NCBI GenBank assembly: GCA_014526335.1
Contig: JACTAT010000006.1
Span: forward strand, 4,471,202 to 4,535,201
Source of the DNA: Chrysaora quinquecirrha
Taxonomy: Eukaryota > Cnidaria > Scyphozoa > Semaeostomeae > Pelagiidae
Reading direction: 5' to 3'
DNA: 64,000 nucleotides
Shown: positions 49,101 to 57,838 of the stretch, in pieces
How positions within the stretch are numbered: position 1 is the stretch's first letter
How the letters are laid out: each line of letters begins with the position of its first letter
Notes under the pieces: model-generated
Seen by the model: only the letters and a program-made list of their open reading frames with translations
The model's database searches: none
Told to the model about the DNA's origin: nothing
Program-made: the position numbers and the translations under genes

Positions 49101-52100
49101 AGTGGCTCACTGGGACACCAGTATTCAGTACTCAGTTCCAGACCAATGGGGTCTTTCATGTAAAGATCACCAATCTGGTAACAAAGAAGTAAAAATTTGA
49201 TAAATGCTGTTACATTCCTTTGTGGGTATAATTTCCACTTGTCACCCAAATCCGGCAAACTACCAAATTTTGCAGTGGCCTAATTCAAATGTGACCCGTC
49301 GATAAAGCCAACTTCGGTTGTCCAAGAAATGTTAGAATGCACTTGATTGCACTAGAAATAAGTAGCATCACTTACAAGTAACATGAGATCCTTGAAATCA
49401 TGTCTCAAGTCCTTAGGTGGCTCAACACCTTCCTGTAAATGAGCTTGGACGATTCGAGCATTCTCGTCCCCTCGATTTCTGAGGTCTTTTGTCTACGAAA
49501 ACAAGTAAAGATAAGTCAGAATGTTCAACAAGTTGGCCTTTCAGTATTGGCAAAAATCTGCAATGCTAATATACCCTTCATGAAATTAACGTTCCCTTTT
49601 TAAGCAAGCCTCTTTAAGGTCCTGAGGAAATAAAATGAACACGTCAATGGTCATTGAACATTTCTTTAACATTTTCAGCCTCTTTTTTATGCAGTAATTT
49701 TGGGGCTAAATTCGAGATTCTTGATTAAAAAATTGACAAAAGTGCTGCTAAGCACATGCGTATATCGGATAAAGGTTTAGTGTTTGGCCAAATGAACTGA
49801 ACATACCACTGCGCAAATTTTGTTCACCAAACAATTCTGACTCCGAGCAAGCATTCACCGACTGAACAAGGTGGCCAAATGAACTGGATTTTTCACTGAA
49901 CTTCAATTTTGGACGATGTTCCGTACAATGTTCAGTTCATTTTTCAACGGCCTTAGACGTACTTTAAAAAAATACTCGCAACTACTCACCTTTAAAGGAT
50001 ATTTAACAATCAGCATTGTTATCAAATTGTGTATTGTCTTCACAAAATATTCCTACAATAAAATTGGAATAGTTTTTGAGTAGTACAAAACTTCAAAATT
50101 GTGATAAACAGCGGAAACATTTTCGAGCATGCTTAAAAGCTTTTTCTTTCTGACACTCCTCAGAGTATGAACGTCAGAAACAGATCGAAACAATGAACTA
50201 AGGCGGAATTTATACCCAGATGTGGCTCGGAATGCACCAGTTGGAAAGAGAAGTTGAATTTGCATTGTGTTTTAAACACCAGTCACCTAGCCGGATACAG
50301 CGGGAAGATATAAAAATTTGGTTTATCGCATACTTGCTAAATTAATCTAACACCATATCCAAGACCTTTTCGCGAAGATTGTAGTTCAAAGCAATTCAAT
50401 TCAACTACTTGAATAATTTACCGCATTTCCTTGAATAAGCGTCCTCTGTCGAATAAGCGCCCCTTTGGACTGAGCTGCCTATCAGGTCGCCAACAGACAC
50501 TCCTTTGATAGTGTATGTACGTGCAAGCTCTTGAGAGCAGGAATCAAGAGACACCTTTTGTCAACACTTAGTTTTCGCCAGAACTTTTATTTATTGAAGA
50601 ATTTTCAAATAATTTCTTCCCTCTGAGACGGATTTTGTTAGAGCCCCGGGTGCTTATTCCAGGAAATACGACACTCATTTGTCATTGTACCTCTTGGAAA
50701 AACGTATCTGCAGCCACAACGCAGTTCTTGAGCCATTTAATTGCATCGCATTCGATAGCAACATTCAACACTTCTTCGTCCTCTCCAAAAATCTCTTCAT
50801 GATAGTCGAGTTTCTGGAATTGACTCAGAACTCTAAGAAAGATTGCCCATGCAAACTGAAGAATGCTTTTGATGCTCGGTGTTCTCCAGCCATGTGAATC
50901 AGGACGTATGATGTGCTGATGAAGATTTTTAAGGAAATCAGCGTCCTTGAATACGGGAAAAGACGTACCTAAAAGAGATTAACACTTAAGACCTTAGGAC
51001 ACTTTCAATCCTTACCGAAATGAGTTCAATTTATAACAGAACAACAAGTAAGACTTGACTGTTGCATTTAATGCCTTGTGAAAGAAACAATCGATAACTT
51101 GACATAATTATCAGTTGCTGTATTCTTCTGCAGTACTCAGCCGATCGTCCGATTCCGTAAGAGATGTATACGAAATAGCAAGACTTTCAGACTATTTTCA
51201 AAATCGATTTCACAGTTTTTGCCCCTCTTATCCTATCTAAGAGTCAGGTCATTCATAGCAAAAATGCCTTGTTATGAGCTATTGCTACATAAGGTTATTC
51301 CTCTATTTATGTTTTTAACTGCATCCTATGACAAACAGGGCATTCCATAAACGGACTGTCGATAGCAGATCCAGGATGGCTAGGTGGAGCTATTAAATTT
51401 CCTGATTTGCCTCGCAAACAAGGCAACTGATAGAGAGACCACAGAAATTCGGCACAGTTCACATCAAAAATTATGGAAGTCCTAAGGAAAATAATTCCAT
51501 CAATATTTCAATTCTGTGACTTAACAAAATTTCTTTCCACCACTTCGTTTAGCACATCTGCAATAAATTTCAAAAAGCTTTTGAATGCCTTAAACTAGCA
51601 CTCTCCTGGAATAGGTTCCAGGGCTGAAAACAGCTAGAGCTTGAAATCAAAAGAGATGGTTGCTTTAAAGGCCAAAGGACCAGGTTGTTCTCGTTATATT
51701 TAAAGAAGTTGTATTTTGTCAATAAAATTGAACCGTATCAAAATCAAAATTCAATTACAACAACTGAAAAGACTAATAATTCGATTTGAACTGAACAGAA
51801 TCCAAAGCGTTGTTTTACTGACTTACCTTCCAAAGCTTCTGGCTCTTCTGCTAATGCTTCATACTTTGATGTTTCCCAGCTGACCAAAAGGGACATCACA
51901 ACCTTCAAAGTCACATAGTCATATGTGCCATCTGACGTCGCAGGTGTGCAATCTTTTAGAAAATCAATCAGCTCACTGCATTCTTTTTTCCCCAACGGTG
52001 ACTGACAGGCCCAACAAAACAAACAATCGGACAGCAAGTTCCTTTGTTCTGAAATTAATTCAATCAATTGTTTCTTATGCTTTGCACTGCCAACAGCTTT

Positions 52101-55100
52101 GCATTTTTCCAGTTTGTCAAGCTCTGTTTGGATGTTTACATCACGTAGCTTCTGAAGGACCTTTGTAAGCAGCCCTACAAGCAAGAAGTTTTAAAAATTA
52201 AGGACCAAGGTCACTCAACCTACTTTGAGCACTTAGGAACTCAACTCAATAGCGATAATAACGACTCAAATGCTACAGCCCTCTGAAAAGCAGTTAACAT
52301 TTAACTGACAGGGCCTTAATAATTAAAGATAAATGAATAAATGGACAGTAATAGGTCTATTTCAGCCTTATTTTCTCCTATTGTTCTATCCTGCGGAGAA
52401 TTTGCTTGCAATAAAACATGTACCATGTACTTGCAATGCTAGAATGCAACAATCGAAACGCTGCATCGAGCAAACAATTTTATAGCGTGGTTTGCCAATT
52501 TCTAACATAATGCACGAGTCGCAGTCTTGGCTGCCGTCGGTAACAACGACAACAAATTTGATGTAAGGGTAGCTTAGACTTATTACCTGAGTTGTAGTTA
52601 TCGCTATTGAATTGAATTTCTGCTCAAACTTCTGACTGAAGCGAATAGCAACAACAATTTATGTTAATTCAAACGTGAGCAAATGTCTTGTGGTAGCTAT
52701 GAATGAGACGGAAAAGGGGCAAAAACAATGAAAAATGGCAAGAATCTCTGAGCCCCCTATTGCTTAGAAGCAGAAACAATCCTTCCAATATTCAGAAGAT
52801 TTTGAATTCCTAATACAATATGCCTTCCTTAACTGGCCGTGGTTTATCAATTCAGCATAGAAACAAATAATCAGCAGGATACTGTTTAAAACTATAAGCA
52901 CAAAAAATAATGAAGTTCAAAACAAAATAAACTTACCATCTTCAAATAGCTTTTTAGTAAAGTTGTTGACCACCTCGATGATTCTTTCATCTAAATCTAA
53001 TGCCCATGAAATCCCTTCTCTTCCAGTGAGTAATAATTTAATTGCAGATAGAAGACATCTTCGTCCATCATGATACAACAAAGCCGCAACAGATCCAAGT
53101 GAAAACCCTGTAAAATATTAAATTGTCATTAACAATCACATCACGAGCGTAAAAACTAAAAGTCGTATGTGTAGCTGGAATAGATTTCAAACAAGAAGTT
53201 TTGAAACCTGAGGAAATTCAGTCGCAGAACATTCATTTGGTTGAACTTTTGCATCATGTTTTGCTTGTCGCCAACAATATTGCAGTGTCTAGCCATATTT
53301 TTGCATTGGTGGCCCAACACATTGCATTGTTTTCACCCATTTCCTGGAAATTTCCTTTATACCATTTTTCTTAACACGCAAGTTGATTGTTGCAGAACTT
53401 GTGTCGCAGCATTTTTATCGCAGTGTGAAGCCACCAAAGGATTTCTCAGAGCAGGACATTTTCAGGTGTGTCACATCACCAGAACAGGTGAAAAATCGTG
53501 TGTGGCCACTGCTTAACGATGAAAATGACACAAAAAACCAACCTCACACTTAATATATTTTGAATTTTTTCTTCTCAACGACTAGTTTCATATTTGACAC
53601 TAGTGCTATACTTAAGTGAATGTGAATTCGAGAAAAACAATGCCAATTCATTTTGTATTGATTGGTGCTCTTTTAATAACCTTGTTGCTAAACCAAATTC
53701 TAGAGGACTAACTAAAAATAAGTGTAGCAGTGGTAGGCTTCAAAAGTATTTTGAATAAAATTTGACAAACCTGGGAAATTTGAAAGCTGCTGTTCTGCAG
53801 AAAGCAATAAATCAATACATGAGAACTCATTCAAATCCAAACCATCACTAAACAAGAGAGCTTCTTGCACAAATGATTCTGGTAATTTAGTAGCTTTATT
53901 TTCTCCTTCTAGTTGTATACCATCTTTAGGTGCTTTTCTCAGCTCTTCTCTTTGCTTTGAGTTTTTCTCCTGCAACAAAATGATAATAGTTGCTTAAGTC
54001 CTGAAAGCGGAATGAACAAACACAATTGAGGTATTTGATTTCAAACCTGTGCTTGTTCTTTTTGCAAGAATAGCACCTTTTAAGCTTGACTTCAACCCCA
54101 TTTACACTATATTAGACAAGGGCTAGAAAAGGGGATGAATACGCAATTCGAAATATTGTCATCTCAGGTAAATGGCTGGAGAAAGCAGAGACATTACTCT
54201 GATAGCTTAGCCTTTAAAAAGTTTTTTATGATAAGCAACCTTTTTATCTTTATGAGCGTAAGTTTTTTACTATAACTTAATTACATGCATTTTAATTTGG
54301 GTAAGGGTCTCATCAAAGGATTGTAATCAAGCAAAAGGTGAGCACTTCCGTATGGGACTTACATGTGATATTATTTAAGGAATCATACTTACAGGATTCT
54401 CAAGAAGAGCGATAATAGCTGGTCTTTGAAGTGTAAGATTTGTTTCTAAATCAGAAAGGTAGTCTTCTTTGTTATGTCCAACAACTAATTCAACAACTCT
54501 GAGCAGTTCTTTGAATGATGTCCACGCTGCTACAAAATGTGAGGGTACATATTTAAATAACAGTAACATGGCAACTTGCCACACTGCCAACTTGCCACAC
54601 TGCCAACTTGCCACAATCAAGTCATTGCATATCTGGTCACCTCATCTTGCTTAACAAGTCAACTATATCATCATGACAAATAGGCTCAGGCCTTTTCATG
54701 AGCAAAATAACGTGTGTGGTAAATCACACACGCATATTATAAGGGGTTTTGGAATGGAAACCCTCATTATTTTTTAATAAATCACTAACAAGCCTTTTAG
54801 GAAGCTTTTTTGAAATTTTCATGAAGAAAAACTTGTCAAAATTTGCTGATCAAACAGATAGAGTTGGTTTGCCTGCTTTCTAGACAAGTCAGCCCACTGC
54901 TAAGTCAGCCCACTACCAAGTCAGCCCAGCCCCATTTGGCTCACTGCAATGTCTGGCCACATAACCCAGTGTGCATTCCATGTAGCCTTTGCCAAAGATC
55001 TCTGGTGTGGAGTCTGAAACTTTATTGGTGTGCTGGCATGAGTTTTTAAAAGAAACAATAGCCTAGACTAGGTATTATTAAACATAGATCTTTTTTCTTG

Positions 55101-55644
55101 TGGCGTGAAGTCTGACTCAGTTGGCGTATTCTCCGGCGTGTTGGTAAAACAGAATGCACCCTGGGCCACAATGTTATTTACTAGTTAATTTGTTATGTGT
55201 GGGCATGCTGTGGGCTGCCATTCCCAAGCCCCCACTTTTACTTTAACAGTGCCGGTGGTGCACATCTTTATGTTTCTTTATTATTTATTAGCCTAGTGGG
55301 GCCCTGGGCCAGTGGTATACGCTGGCTGACAGGCCGACTTGTCTAACACATTGTGGATCGACTTTGGTGGGCCGATTTGTCCTGTTTGTTACCTAGGTTC
55401 TCTGGGGGACTGGTGAACTCTTGTGGGCCTACCAGTACCTTAGCGAACTCTCACTTTGAGTCTTTGATCCTATCCTGACCTGACCTACTGGAAATAATCA
55501 ATCGGATCTCTATCAGATCGAAAGGGAATTCAAAGGTTTTCTCCGGAAACAATTTTTTTATTGTTCCAAATGGTTTTCCCAGATTTCTTTCTACTGTCTA
55601 TACTTACCGTTTTGATTGCTGCTGCCAGCACCATGTGCCGCCAT
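22176..55644 (-). CDS. NUP205: Nuclear pore complex protein Nup205
   Basis: About 35 coding exons, 5' to 3': 55644-55608, 54529-54393, 53969-53771, 53107-52937, 52174-51827, 50968-50691, 50052-49990, 49492-49376, 49174-49041, 48312-48072, 47039-46942, 46221-46039, 45795-45532, 39676-39494, 38935-38884, 38029-37837, 36098-36041 (tentative), 35964-35871, 34837-34679, 34026-33309, 32833-32642, 31945-31839, 31430-31252, 30709-30570, 29757-29566, 28951-28673, 27613-27359, 26980-26827, 26290-26195, 25292-25150, 24601-24478, 23914-23780, 23358-23258, 22745-22680, 22265-22176. The total is about 1990 residues (human about 2010). Recognisable family segments include 'FCWACQSPLGKKECSELI', 'LSTEYWCPSEPL', 'NSTQGMAAMGQRP', 'MDMVCKDACDGPDIGK' and 'WRHIEYYFLHC'. 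In the family this alpha-solenoid protein, with Nup93, builds the inner ring of the nuclear pore. Exons 49174-49041 and 34026-33309 are each one base short of an open frame. The exon at 36098-36041 fits by phase only and aligns poorly. One intron (45531-39677) is almost entirely minisatellite. The last exons are duplicated at 18030-20368. Confidence 0.93.
23094..23231. mobile_element. Short inverted-repeat element (copy B)
   Basis: Duplicate of the 18957-19094 element, with inverted arms 'acctgagtcccagttatcgc' and 'agcgataactacgactcag'. It lies in the intron between NUP205 exons 23358-23258 and 22745-22680. Confidence 0.55.
24060..24294. mobile_element. MITE-like element, 'CAAACATTG' family (copy B)
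   Basis: Duplicate of 19911-20144 with a few substitutions, followed by the same (AAAT/GAAT)n run. It is intronic to NUP205. Confidence 0.65.
25905..26130. mobile_element. MITE-like element, 'CAAACATTG' family (diverged)
   Basis: 'aaaaacgatcgaacatcgct' at the left and 'gtggccaaacggtgaaacat' near the right, with 'aagcaatgtttggacggttt' between. It is an older copy in a NUP205 intron. Confidence 0.55.
26540..26760. mobile_element. Dispersed repeat, 'agagccaacgac' family
   Basis: Words such as 'gaccagagagccaacgacg', 'tccactgagttatagagctc', 'taactctctaagtcatacag' and 'cccaaagctctctggtcatg' are shared with 35350-35830 and 38230-38560. The first and last words are partly reverse complements, so the copy can fold back. 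It is non-coding, of unknown class, in a NUP205 intron. Confidence 0.6.
28186..28480 (+). mobile_element. tRNA-derived SINE, family 2 (longest copy)
   Basis: Head with A box 'gcgcagtgtagtggttagca' and B box 'gtggttcaaatccag', then a tRNA-unrelated body of about 220 bases ('acaaggtgtaaaatccttgc', 'gacttggatgatcacg', 'ggacattaaagaacaacctg'). It is antisense to NUP205, in an intron. The 48416-48700 copy matches along the body too. Confidence 0.75.
30768..30848. mobile_element. MITE-like fragment, 'CAAACATTG' family
   Basis: 'agagccaaacggctaaacaa' then 'ccaacaatgtttgatagctt' and 'ggccatggcc' show a truncated family member. It is in the NUP205 intron upstream of exon 30709-30570. Confidence 0.5.
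30890..31175. repeat. Degenerate tandem repeat of 'aatcactcaatcatgaatca'
   Basis: Roughly eight units of about 30-35 bases with the words 'caatcactcaatcatgaatc' and 'aaacatgcaatca'. It lies in a NUP205 intron. Confidence 0.75.
32107..32527 (+). mobile_element. MITE-like element, 'GGCTACACACTGCGACAAAAAT' family
   Basis: Words 'gtggctacac', 'ctgcgacaaaaatgctgcga', 'attctgcgacaatcaacttg' and 'atttccaggaaa' recur in the opposite orientation at about 53190-53520, over a length of about 350 bases. The ends are similar in reverse: 'cgtggctacacgtgtgattt' against 'aaaaagtcgcacgtgaaagg'. It is non-coding and intronic in NUP205. Confidence 0.65.
34218..34320. mobile_element. MITE-like fragment, 'CAAACATTG' family
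   Basis: 'ggccctgccaaaacaagcaa' and 'aacatttgaacgtttggcca' followed by 'gttgcgcgatgtttttaaaa' match the 8190-8320 copy. The right half is missing. Confidence 0.6.
35350..35830. mobile_element. Dispersed repeat, 'agagccaacgac' family (two units)
   Basis: Two tandem-like units of about 220 bases (about 35380-35590 and 35590-35830). Each carries 'gagagccaa.gacgattc.ac', 'aactc...aagtcatacagccc' and 'gtgtttcagctatgt'. The second unit ends at 'agatttttccaca'. It is in a NUP205 intron. Confidence 0.6.
36606..37185. mobile_element. About 580-bp MITE with 26-bp inverted ends, 'GTCTAA' family
   Basis: The left end 'gggaccgtgtccattgagtg' plus 'tctaa' pairs with the right end '...tagacacccaatggacacggtccct' over about 26 bases with one mismatch. 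The inside is dominated by 'gtctaatt' and its complement, many as 'gtctaattagac' palindromes near both ends. No transposase frame is present, so it is non-autonomous. It is in a NUP205 intron. Confidence 0.8.
37364..37805. mobile_element. MITE-like element, 'CAAACATTG' family (long copy)
   Basis: Left end 'ggccccggctgaacgactaa' and right end 'gatcatttagccagggcct' are inverted relatives. The internal 'gcgcaatgtttttaaaaa' is shared with other members. It ends about 30 bases from the donor of NUP205 exon 38029-37837. Confidence 0.65.
38230..38560. mobile_element. Dispersed repeat, 'agagccaacgac' family
   Basis: Both orientations are present in one copy. 'ctctccaagtcatacagcc' near 38330 and 'cgacgacttaattgagctct' near 38483 are followed by 'agaagcgtcgttggctttct', so this copy is a partial inverted pair. 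It is in a NUP205 intron. Confidence 0.6.
39197..39304 (-). mobile_element. tRNA-derived SINE fragment, family 1
   Basis: 'ctcgaccctggctgtgacgc', 'tggggctcgaaccaagacc' (reverse of a B box) and 'tctgacaccacgagctaact' follow the same order as at 481-570. It is in a NUP205 intron, in the same orientation as the gene. Confidence 0.6.
39903..45413. repeat. Large 50-bp minisatellite filling a NUP205 intron
   Basis: About 110 head-to-tail units. The consensus is 'cgcttctctactgtagaaaa' + 'gactgtagat' + two 10-bp subunits 'catttaacgt'. Variants swap the last words (aacgt/agcgt/aaggt/aatgt) and some lose 2-3 bases. The unit contains the short palindrome 'ctactgtag'. The array occupies nearly all of the 5.85-kb intron between exons 45795-45532 and 39676-39494, leaving about 120-230 bases on each side. 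From about 42350 to 42900 the unit is 51 bases long and of a different subtype. Confidence 0.97.
42350..42900. repeat. 51-bp variant block within the minisatellite, open on both strands
   Basis: About eleven units read 'cgcttctttactgtagaaaa' + 'gaccgtaagaccatttaacg' + 'tcaatcaacgt'. They use 'accgtaagacc' in place of 'actgtagatc', plus 'caatcaacg'. At 51 bases the unit is a multiple of three. A 151-codon frame (42360-42815, plus strand) therefore gives a perfect 17-residue repeat, and the minus strand is open over 42576-42782. A protein product is unlikely, since the block is intronic and antisense to NUP205. Confidence 0.85.
46342..46450 (-). mobile_element. Possible LINE 3' tail with (ATTGA)n
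   Basis: 'tcaattcaattcaattttat' followed by 'ttgcagaaaaacatc' is the kind of short tandem tail that ends CR1/L2-like LINEs, read on the minus strand. No reverse-transcriptase frame adjoins it, so this is weak. Confidence 0.35.
48416..48700 (+). mobile_element. tRNA-derived SINE, family 2 (diverged)
   Basis: 'tatatagtggtttagcactt' then, after a lost B box, 'caactacaaggcgcaaaagc', 'gtgacttggataatcatg', 'gacgctaaagaacaactgg'. These match the 28186-28480 body in order. It is in a NUP205 intron, antisense. Confidence 0.65.
49780..49960. mobile_element. MITE-like element, 'GGCCAAATGAACTGAA' family
   Basis: 'ttggccaaatgaactgaaca' near the left and 'tgttcagttcatttttcaac' + 'ggcc' at the right form inverted ends about 180 bases apart, with a second 'ggccaaatgaactgga' inside. 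It is in a NUP205 intron. Confidence 0.6.
52242..52616. mobile_element. About 375-bp inverted-repeat element, 'CAATAGCGATAAC' family
   Basis: Left 'caactcaatagcgataataa' + 'cgactcaa' is the inverse of right 'ttgtagttatcgctattgaattg'. The right side shares 'gacttattacctgagt' with the 18957-19094 element. It is in a NUP205 intron. Confidence 0.65.
53190..53518 (-). mobile_element. MITE-like element, 'GGCTACACACTGCGACAAAAAT' family
   Basis: Reverse-orientation relative of 32107-32527: 'caagttgattgttgcagaac', 'cagcatttttatcgcagtgt' and 'ggtgaaaaatcgtgtgtggc'. It is in a NUP205 intron. Confidence 0.65.
54556..54612. repeat. Short tandem repeat 'ccaacttgccacactg'
   Basis: About three 16-base units just upstream of NUP205 exon 2. 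Confidence 0.7.
54881..55384. mobile_element. About 500-bp MITE, 'GACAAGTCGGCCCAC' family
   Basis: Inverted ends are 'tagacaagtcagcccac' at the left and 'gtgggccgatttgtcc' at the right, with extra direct copies of 'aagtcagcccac' at the left end. A smaller relative at 58152-58396 has the same two ends and the shared interior word 'cttgtctaacaca'. It lies in NUP205 intron 1. Confidence 0.75.
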
Positions 55645-56161
55645 TTTTCAACGATTTCTTCAGCAACCGCAACAACGCAACCAAGGACAAGGAAGGAGAA
55701 GAAATGAATTGATTTGATTGGTTGATCACCGGATTGGGTTGATTTAATTATTAGCGGCACCAAGCCCATGCGGCACATAAGACGAAGAGATTTTATCAAT
55801 GGCCATTCCATTTCTTTGGCCATTTCTTTGGACTCCTTGACCAAAGAAAATGGGCGTGGTGGGGTCTGCTTTGTATGAATAAACTTACTCGAAAAGGTTT
55901 TTCTGCAGTTTTCCTACAAATAATGGTGGCTGTGTTTAATTTCACAGGAATTAATAATGAAATTTGGGGTTTTGATAATTTGTATCAAGTGTCTGAGAAA
56001 TTTCAAAAATTTGTTGTTTCATGTTTTGCATTTACTTTTTACAAAAAGCTTGAGTTAGACAAGAAAAAGAAAAAAATTACCAGAACATCATATTCCCCAA
56101 AATACTTTTTAAGGATGATTGAGATATTAACTAAAAAACATGAATCAGTAACTAAGAAGTT

Positions 56162-57296
56162 CTATTTTGTGCAACTAATCCATTTTTCTACACCAGTTCT
56201 AAGATCCCTAATAGACTTCCTTGGGTCAGGGCTTTTTACAACTGCAGTTCCTGAGACAATCATATTGGCTCCAGCCTCAGCTGCAATCTCAATATTTGAA
56301 GGGTTGACTCCTCCATCAACTTCAATATCAATCATAGGAAAAAGTTCACGGATTTTCTCAATTTTAGGCATCATATCAGCCATGAACTTCTGACCACCAA
56401 AACCAGGTTCAACTGTCATAATCAGGACCATGTCTGTCTGCTCTGCATACGGAAGGATCACATCTATGCTTGTTTTTGGCTTCACACCGATTCCAACTTT
56501 CATTCCTAAAACAAAGTATACTAATTATACCAAGCAAGTTTGAAAGTGATGGGTTAAAAATTCAGGGGGTTTAGAGTGTTCCTTTGGGCTCTTCATCACC
56601 AAACTTAGATTGGGATGCTTATGTGTGTGTACAAGTATCTGGAGAATTAGTTCTAGAATATCAGTCTGGGGGCACACATCAGCTATATGTTGCCATAACC
56701 CAAACCTGTGATACCAAACATATATGAGCTTGATTGCTGTTGTATTTTTGCTTGCTATGGGGAGGCTTGCTTGAAACAAGAATTTAAATTGCATCATCAG
56801 AAGACAATTGATTTCTGCCTTGATGTTGATGTAATCAAATATGGAGGTGCGGTCTTATAACCAGGGGGGGCTATTATTCAGACTTCGATGGTAACCCATG
56901 TTGATTATGGTAATCATCATAGGTATGGATTAACTGTAAGGTTTTCATCGAACCTGCTTCCTTGATCTGCCTGATCAACGCAGCCGGATCCTCTGTGGCT
57001 TCAATATGAAATGTATATTGGTTACAGCCTGCATCATACATATCATTGACCCATTTTTCAGGTTCTGCAACCATCATGTGCATATCAAAAAATGCTTTAT
57101 GGACTTTCTGGCGTAAACACTTCACTACTGGAGCTCCGAATGTTATATTTGGTACAAATTTTCCATCCATCACATCTAAATGTAAATAATCCGCACCAGA
57201 GTCCATAAGCTTGACACACTCATCCCCAAGATTCGCCAAGTCTGCATTCAAAATTGATGGGCCTATTTTGCAGCAAGGTCCTGTTGAATTTATCAT
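56162..57296 (-). CDS. RPE: Ribulose-phosphate 3-epimerase
   Basis: Two exons, 57296-56954 (343 bases) and 56505-56162 (344 bases), joined in phase 1 with donor 'gcag|gttcga' and acceptor 'ttttag|gaatg'. They give 228 residues, the same length as the human enzyme. The enzyme interconverts D-ribulose-5-phosphate and D-xylulose-5-phosphate in the pentose phosphate pathway, in the cytosol. Visible family motifs are '[13 protein letters not shown]', the metal/catalytic '[18 protein letters not shown]', 'FFDMHMMV', '[13 protein letters not shown]'-type loop (here '[13 protein letters not shown]'), '[14 protein letters not shown]' and '[12 protein letters not shown]' for phosphate binding. It sits about 520 bases upstream of the NUP205 start on the same strand, and head-to-head with the tetraspanin gene. 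Nothing suggests damage. Confidence 0.97.
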
Positions 57297-57838
57297 TTTT
57301 ACAGTTTAAATTTCCTCACGATTTTCTTTATTAAAAAGACCTAAATGAATAAAGTTTAGTCACAGACTTTTCAGCGTTTAAATTTCTTCTTACGTGGCAA
57401 AAGTCTTTACAAAAGAGAGCTCATACTTTTCCCAGGCTTGGCAACAACACATGACATTTCGTGATCGTGCTGATGCCGCTGCGCTGCTTTTCCCTTTTTT
57501 TATACAAAGCGGCTATAGGCCCCAGCCCTGGTGCCCCAACAAGTCATATTATGGGACTGATAGGCGGACGGCGCAGGCGTAATAGGCACACGGCAGATGT
57601 TTAACTGGAAAGTGTGTTGATATAGCTTTATTTTGTTCTAATTTAATGCTGGCAGTATTAATTTTATAATAAATCAGTCTGGAGCAACGTTTTGTATTCA
57701 TGCATATCAAATAGTTGCTGAAACAGCCGAGATCTACGGATTGGGATCGGCCCTTGTTTTGGCCTAGGCCCAACAAGCCAAAAAAAGCAGTCTTTTGACT
57801 GACAGAGCAGGAAGACACCAAACTTCAAAGGACAAAAC
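57297..57838. promoter_or_regulatory. Shared divergent promoter region of RPE and the tetraspanin gene
   Basis: Only 542 bases separate the two start codons, which point away from each other. A bidirectional promoter is inferred from this spacing. I did not identify a TATA box or specific factor sites. The 'ggcggacggcgcaggcg' patch near 57562 is unusually G+C-rich for this window. Confidence 0.5.

Noticed and set aside
50679..50897. 72-codon plus-strand frame
   Set aside because: It is a shadow of NUP205 exon 50968-50691 on the opposite strand.
55875..56393. 172-codon plus-strand frame
   Set aside because: Its second half is the antisense of the RPE exon 56505-56162, and the first half has no family features.
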